The notes beneath the pieces were generated by a model. The model saw only the letters and a program-made list of their open reading frames with translations. It was not told where the DNA came from and did not search any database. A program made the position numbers and the translations under genes. From an uncultured Flavobacteriales bacterium (lineage in GTDB: Bacteria > Bacteroidota > Bacteroidia > Flavobacteriales_D > Sanyastnellaceae), in contig CAJXOV010000025.1 in the NCBI GenBank assembly GCA_913057815.1, positions 1 through 11,817 of the forward strand: a DNA stretch of 11,817 nt. Direction: 5' to 3'. This document shows positions 7,969 through 11,817 of this stretch, piece after piece; positions within the stretch are counted from its first letter, which is position 1; each line of letters starts with the position of its first letter.

Positions 7969-9798
7969 TTAATTACTTGAAAGTGTCTTTGTAGCCTTGA
8001 AATTTTCTCCAATAAAACTATAGTTATACAAACCAACTGTTAAGTCCAAATCACTTAGTATTAAAGTTTTACTTCCTGCAGAAACGGTTCCTAAATCTTC
8101 AGAATAAACTACTCTTCCTGTCATATCAGTAATCTCAAAAGATAGTTTTTGAGCTACATCTAGTATGTAAGGAATGGTTGTTTTTCCCAAAATTGGATTC
8201 GGATAGTTCTGACCTATTGTAAGATTTTTCTCATTTATTTCAGGAACTGAAATTATATCACTTGTACTAATTCTGATTGCTGGGGATATATCATCGAATA
8301 TAAACCAGTCCTGAGCTCCTCCTGCTCCGAAATTTCCAAATATCAAAGTTGAGAAATCATTATCGTATTCTGATGCATCTAATTCTAATGTTCCTTCTCC
8401 TTGAAGATGCTGAACTCCTACCACATAAGACTCGCCTGGTGTTAATTCAATTTGATCGTCCATTTCAATGGCCATAAAACCGCTACCGAATATATCAGAC
8501 TGTTCAATACTAAATTCTGTAGCCGTTATAAACTCTGGCGTAGCTCCATTTAAAAACAAAACAATGGCTGCTTCTTGACCTGATTGGGTTCCTGAACCTA
8601 AACTAATAGAAGCGGCTTCAAACCTTGTTCCTGGTTCAAAGCAAGTGAATGTAGTAGCTAATATCCATTCGTTAGATGTAGTAGCTTCACCAAGAGCTCC
8701 GTCAAATTCTGCTCCTAGGTCATTATAGTCATCATTTGCCCAAAATATTTCATCTATTCTAAATTCTTTCTCATTCACATTGTCTTCTGGCAAACCTTCT
8801 GAGCCATCCTGAACCGCTGTATAAACCACGTTATAATCACCAAGAGTTTCAGGAATGAAATCTGTAAAAATCCAAAACTGAGCCGTTTCACCTTGTACAA
8901 TATTAGTTGGATCACTTTCACCAGTGTAAACTGGAACCATTTCGTCTTCTAGAAAAACCTCAACAGTCATCTTAGCGTTCACCGCTTCCAATCCTCCTAA
9001 ATTAGTGATTTCTCCTCCTAAATTTAACGTGTGAAGTTGCTCTAATGGAGTAATGGTATATTCAAAATCATTAATTATATCTCCAGTATAAACTGTTTCC
9101 ATACTTAAATCATTTTCTTCTGGGATCAATACTGTTACATCATCTATGAACCAACCATAAGCTACTCCCGAAGTAGCTGTTTCATAATTAAACCTAATCC
9201 AAAGATCGTTCTGTCCTTGAACATTTAAGGTCATATTATAAGTTCTAGTTATAGTATTGGTAGTAACTGAACCACCGCCAGCTGTAAGCTGACCAATATC
9301 TTGTTGATTTCCGATTTGCTCCCAGTTGTCGCCATCGTTACTCACCTCTACTTTTAAAGAATCTGTAAACCTAGCACCGTACATCTCAAACTGAAGTATA
9401 GCAGATTCAATGGTAGAAACATCTATTGCTTGAGCCGTTGTTAAAAAGTACTGAGATTGAAGAAGAGTTTCTGTTTCATCCTGAGCGTCTCCGTTCCATA
9501 CAAATGCATATTCACCACCTGAAGCAGAATTAATGTTTCCGTTATAAAACCATCCATTCTCAGTATCTCCTATTACCCAATCGTAATTTCCTACTACGGC
9601 TTCTGTTTCCCAAAGTGTAGCATCAGAAAAATCGCTGTACCAAAAAGGGACAACATCACCACCTCTTAAAGAAGGTTGAGAAACCTCATCATTAGCTCTT
9701 ATTTCAGAAGCTAATTGGGCTGGTAGAGTTTGAATGTTCTGTGCCATTGCACCTACTGTGGCTAGAACAGTAAAGATAAAAGTGTAAATTTTTTTCAT
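7969..9798 (-). CDS. T9SS type A sorting-domain secreted protein (paralog 2)
   Basis: This 609-residue protein has the same plan as its two neighbours. A signal peptide covers residues 1-19 (MKKIYTFIFTVLATVGAMA, cleavage before Q20). A jelly-roll or MAM-like domain at about 52-225 opens with FWYSDFSDA and closes with YGWFIDDVTVL. A CARDB or Ig-like domain follows (about 230-350), then a beta-rich domain starting FWANDDYND. Residues 526-609 are a T9SS type A sorting domain with GQNYPNP, SFEITDMTGRVVYSE and LTVGLYNYSF. The C-terminus is LSSN rather than the usual hydrophobic-basic ending such as the LVIE or MIVR of its neighbours; the rest of the sorting domain is intact. No enzyme motif is recognised, so surface binding or adhesion is the most likely role, by inference. 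The start ATG has a good signal peptide directly after it and no Shine-Dalgarno. It is followed by its own terminator. Confidence 0.88.
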   Translation of the reverse strand: MKKIYTFIFTVLATVGAMAQNIQTLPAQLASEIRANDEVSQPSLRGGDVVPFWYSDFSDATLWETEAVVGNYDWVIGDTENGWFYNGNINSASGGEYAFVWNGDAQDETETLLQSQYFLTTAQAIDVSTIESAILQFEMYGARFTDSLKVEVSNDGDNWEQIGNQQDIGQLTAGGGSVTTNTITRTYNMTLNVQGQNDLWIRFNYETATSGVAYGWFIDDVTVLIPEENDLSMETVYTGDIINDFEYTITPLEQLHTLNLGGEITNLGGLEAVNAKMTVEVFLEDEMVPVYTGESDPTNIVQGETAQFWIFTDFIPETLGDYNVVYTAVQDGSEGLPEDNVNEKEFRIDEIFWANDDYNDLGAEFDGALGEATTSNEWILATTFTCFEPGTRFEAASISLGSGTQSGQEAAIVLFLNGATPEFITATEFSIEQSDIFGSGFMAIEMDDQIELTPGESYVVGVQHLQGEGTLELDASEYDNDFSTLIFGNFGAGGAQDWFIFDDISPAIRISTSDIISVPEINEKNLTIGQNYPNPILGKTTIPYILDVAQKLSFEITDMTGRVVYSEDLGTVSAGSKTLILSDLDLTVGLYNYSFIGENFKATKTLSSN

Positions 9799-9861
9799 GT
9801 TAACTATATTTTATGTGAAAGGTACAACTTCAAGATAAATTACCCTCAGTATGAACATAAA

Positions 9862-9891
9862 AAAAGGGTCATCTTTTCAGATGACCCTTTT
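9862..9891 (-). terminator. Intrinsic terminator after the 9915 gene
   Basis: This is a perfect 13-base-pair stem: AAAAGGGTCATCT (9862-9874) pairs with AGATGACCCTTTT (9879-9891), with a four-base loop TTTC. On the minus strand the 3' arm ends in a run of T that continues beyond the stem (bases 9865 down to 9859). It begins 24 bases after the stop codon of the minus-strand gene ending at 9915. Because the arms are A/T-ended on both sides, it could act in both directions. Confidence 0.94.
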
Positions 9892-9914
9892 CTCAAACTA
9901 TATTTTCTGATTGT

Positions 9915-11817
9915 TTATCTAACGATCATTCTCTTAGTTACCTTTTCACCATTAACTACTAAAGAATAGTTATACATTCCAGCTGCTAATTCAGCAGTGT
10001 TAAAGTCAATAGTGTATGAACCTGCAGCTCTTCTTCCTTCTTTAGAAGAGAAGATGTGCTTTCCAGTTAAATCTATAACTTCAAACTGAACATCTGCAGT
10101 TTGTGTTAACGAATAATTAACAGAAGTCATTCCGTTAGCTGGGTTAGGTACATTTTGTCCTAAAGTAAAGTTATCAGTAACCACTTCATCAATAGAAGTT
10201 ACGGCATCCTCATTAAAATTCAATCTTACCATTGGGATATCGCCTGTGAAATACCAGTCTACACCTGCAGTTCCGAAATCACCAAAAATAAATGCAGTTT
10301 GATCTGGAGCACCTTGTGCTTCTGCTACTTGAAGACCTTCACCACCAAAGTAAGTTACTACTGGTAATACTAAGTCTCCATTAGTTACATCAATAGGTTG
10401 CTCTAAAACAACAGTTACCCATGTAACATCTCCACCTGAGAAATCATTATAATTTCCTTCCCAAATTATAACTTCATCCGACTCAGAAAGAGGGTCAAAG
10501 TTTTCAGAAGAACCGTCTAATAATTGAACTAACATCTCTTCTCCAGGAACAGTGTTGTTTGTCAATGCGAAATCAATAGCATAAATAGTTCCATCTCCAA
10601 ACATTTCAAATAACGAACCTGCAGAGAATCCTACACCTTGGTCGTTATTTCCAGGGAACTGACCTCTGATTGTTCCATTATCTCTAGCCATAATGTGCTG
10701 TGTCATAGCAATACCTGCTACAGCTGAGTTATTAGAAGCATCATCATCTTCAAGCTCACCACTTACAGTTAATGTAAAGTCATAATCACCTACATCTAGA
10801 CCATCAGTAGCCCATTGAAGAACCGCTAAAGAATCTACAGCTTCACCAGCAGCTACAGCTACTGTTTCAGAAGTATTCACTTCTCCATTAAATTCTCCTG
10901 TAAGAATCACCTCACTTTGATCAACAGATCCCCAGTTGATGATAGGTGTGTAAGCCATTACATCAGGTCTTTGAGATGCTGGATACTGGAAATATTCTAA
11001 ACCAGTTAAAATTTCTCCGTCAACTTCTTCAACAGCTACAAAACTAGTTCCATTAACGTTAGTATAAGAAGAACCATTTGCAAAAGCATTTCCTTGTACA
11101 GAAAGGTCATTTTCGAATCCGTCAAAAATTGAGACATCATCTAAGAACCATGCATAACCAAAAGTTCCTACCCATCTGAATCTGATAAATACTTCAGCTT
11201 CTCCACCAGCTACTTCAGAAATATCAAATCTCACTAAAGTTGGGTTAGCAACGAAATCTTGAGTTTCCATATCAGGCCAAACTTCAAATCTAGTTCCTGA
11301 ATCAGCATCTGCTACTTCGTACTCTTCAACATCTGGCCAGTTAATACCATCAGTAGAAATTTCTACTAAACAATATTCGTTACCATCACTAGCTCCACCG
11401 TCCCACATATAATATTGAGTAGCGAATTCTAGGTGAACATATGGGTGGTCAGTTAAGTCAATAGCTGTTGTGTTTTGTATCCAACAGTTTTCAATACCAC
11501 TTTGGTTAGCCCACTCATCTGAATCTACCATAGCAGCTCCATCATCATAAGTAACAGAGTTAATAGTAGGAATAGTAGCCGCTCCTCCAGTTTCTAAACC
11601 AGTACCTATTTCGAAATTTAATCCAACAGCTCCGAACTCTCCAGTAGTCCAGTCATTAGCGTCAGAAAAAGTGTTTTCCCAGATAATATCTCTATCTGTA
11701 GTTGGAAGTACATCTACTGTTGTAGATATTCTGTCTGCATTGTTTTTCACTAATTGAGCAGATGGCTTGTTAACTTGACCAAAAACTCCACCAGAAATAA
11801 GCGCAGCGCTTAAAATC
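9915..11817 (-). CDS. T9SS type A sorting-domain secreted protein (paralog 3), 5' partial
   Basis: This is the third paralog, with 633 residues visible and the start codon just beyond the right edge. The frame is open from the edge and encodes ILSAALISGGVFGQ, the end of a signal peptide with cleavage probably after VFG or at FGQ. Probably only a few N-terminal residues are missing. The GTG at 11748-11750 is internal and not the start. A jelly-roll or MAM-like domain opens with IWENTFSDA and closes with YAWFLDDVSIF. A CARDB or Ig-like region with LTGLEYFQYPASQ follows; this is close to FLGMQYFKYPSSS in paralog 1. Then comes a beta-rich domain beginning ARDNGTIRGQFP. The last 84 residues are a T9SS type A sorting domain (GQNVPNPANG, QFEVIDLTGK, LAAGMYNYSLVV, KRMIVR). 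The mature protein is rich in Asp and Glu. No catalytic motif is seen, and its partner or ligand is unknown. Confidence 0.9.
   Translation of the reverse strand, partial: ILSAALISGGVFGQVNKPSAQLVKNNADRISTTVDVLPTTDRDIIWENTFSDANDWTTGEFGAVGLNFEIGTGLETGGAATIPTINSVTYDDGAAMVDSDEWANQSGIENCWIQNTTAIDLTDHPYVHLEFATQYYMWDGGASDGNEYCLVEISTDGINWPDVEEYEVADADSGTRFEVWPDMETQDFVANPTLVRFDISEVAGGEAEVFIRFRWVGTFGYAWFLDDVSIFDGFENDLSVQGNAFANGSSYTNVNGTSFVAVEEVDGEILTGLEYFQYPASQRPDVMAYTPIINWGSVDQSEVILTGEFNGEVNTSETVAVAAGEAVDSLAVLQWATDGLDVGDYDFTLTVSGELEDDDASNNSAVAGIAMTQHIMARDNGTIRGQFPGNNDQGVGFSAGSLFEMFGDGTIYAIDFALTNNTVPGEEMLVQLLDGSSENFDPLSESDEVIIWEGNYNDFSGGDVTWVTVVLEQPIDVTNGDLVLPVVTYFGGEGLQVAEAQGAPDQTAFIFGDFGTAGVDWYFTGDIPMVRLNFNEDAVTSIDEVVTDNFTLGQNVPNPANGMTSVNYSLTQTADVQFEVIDLTGKHIFSSKEGRRAAGSYTIDFNTAELAAGMYNYSLVVNGEKVTKRMIVR

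Noticed and set aside
9817..9824. Possible Bacteroidota -7 element (minus strand TACCTTTC) before the 9798 start, and TAACTTTA at 7881-7888 before the 7869 start
   Set aside because: Each matches TAnnTTTG at all but one fixed position, but no proper -33 TTTG lies at the right spacing and the leaders would be very short.

Overview
The window looks like a contig end from an AT-rich member of the Bacteroidota (Flavobacteriia or Cytophagia type, probably free-living). The evidence is three proteins ending in type IX secretion system (T9SS) type A sorting domains, a Bacteroidota-style outer-membrane beta-barrel, a bacterial GH3-family protein, and the absence of clear Shine-Dalgarno sites. The first 44 bases are not genomic. 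They are an untrimmed Illumina Nextera read-1 adapter including what reads as an i5 index, so the left edge is a library or assembly artefact.

Left part, plus strand: the C-terminal part of a TonB-receptor-like outer-membrane beta-barrel (real sequence from base 45, 5' end missing), then a 302-base gap that ends in a nested inverted repeat directly before the start codon of an acyl-ACP desaturase (1928-2905). The desaturase ends 16 bases from a convergent minus-strand gene.

Middle, minus strand: a two-gene unit, GH3-family acyl-adenylating enzyme (5863 to 4361) followed by a secreted von Willebrand factor A (VWA) protein (4319 to 2922). The stop of the first and an alternative start of the second overlap as TAATG.

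Right part, minus strand: three tandem paralogous secreted proteins (5956-7869, 7969-9798, and 9915 to beyond 11817). Each has a signal peptide, a jelly-roll (MAM-like) domain, beta-sandwich domains and a T9SS type A sorting domain. Each is followed by its own strong intrinsic terminator, so they appear to be separate transcription units with very short promoter regions. The last runs off the right edge: its reading frame continues upstream into a signal peptide, so the GTG at 11750 is not its start.

Together the genes concern the cell envelope: outer membrane, lipid desaturation, a periplasmic or surface VWA protein and T9SS surface cargo. I see no RNA genes, insertion sequences, CRISPR arrays or phage genes. 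No new system can be proven from the sequence; the most unusual items are the tandem T9SS paralog family, the GH3-VWA pair, and the inverted repeat at the desaturase start.
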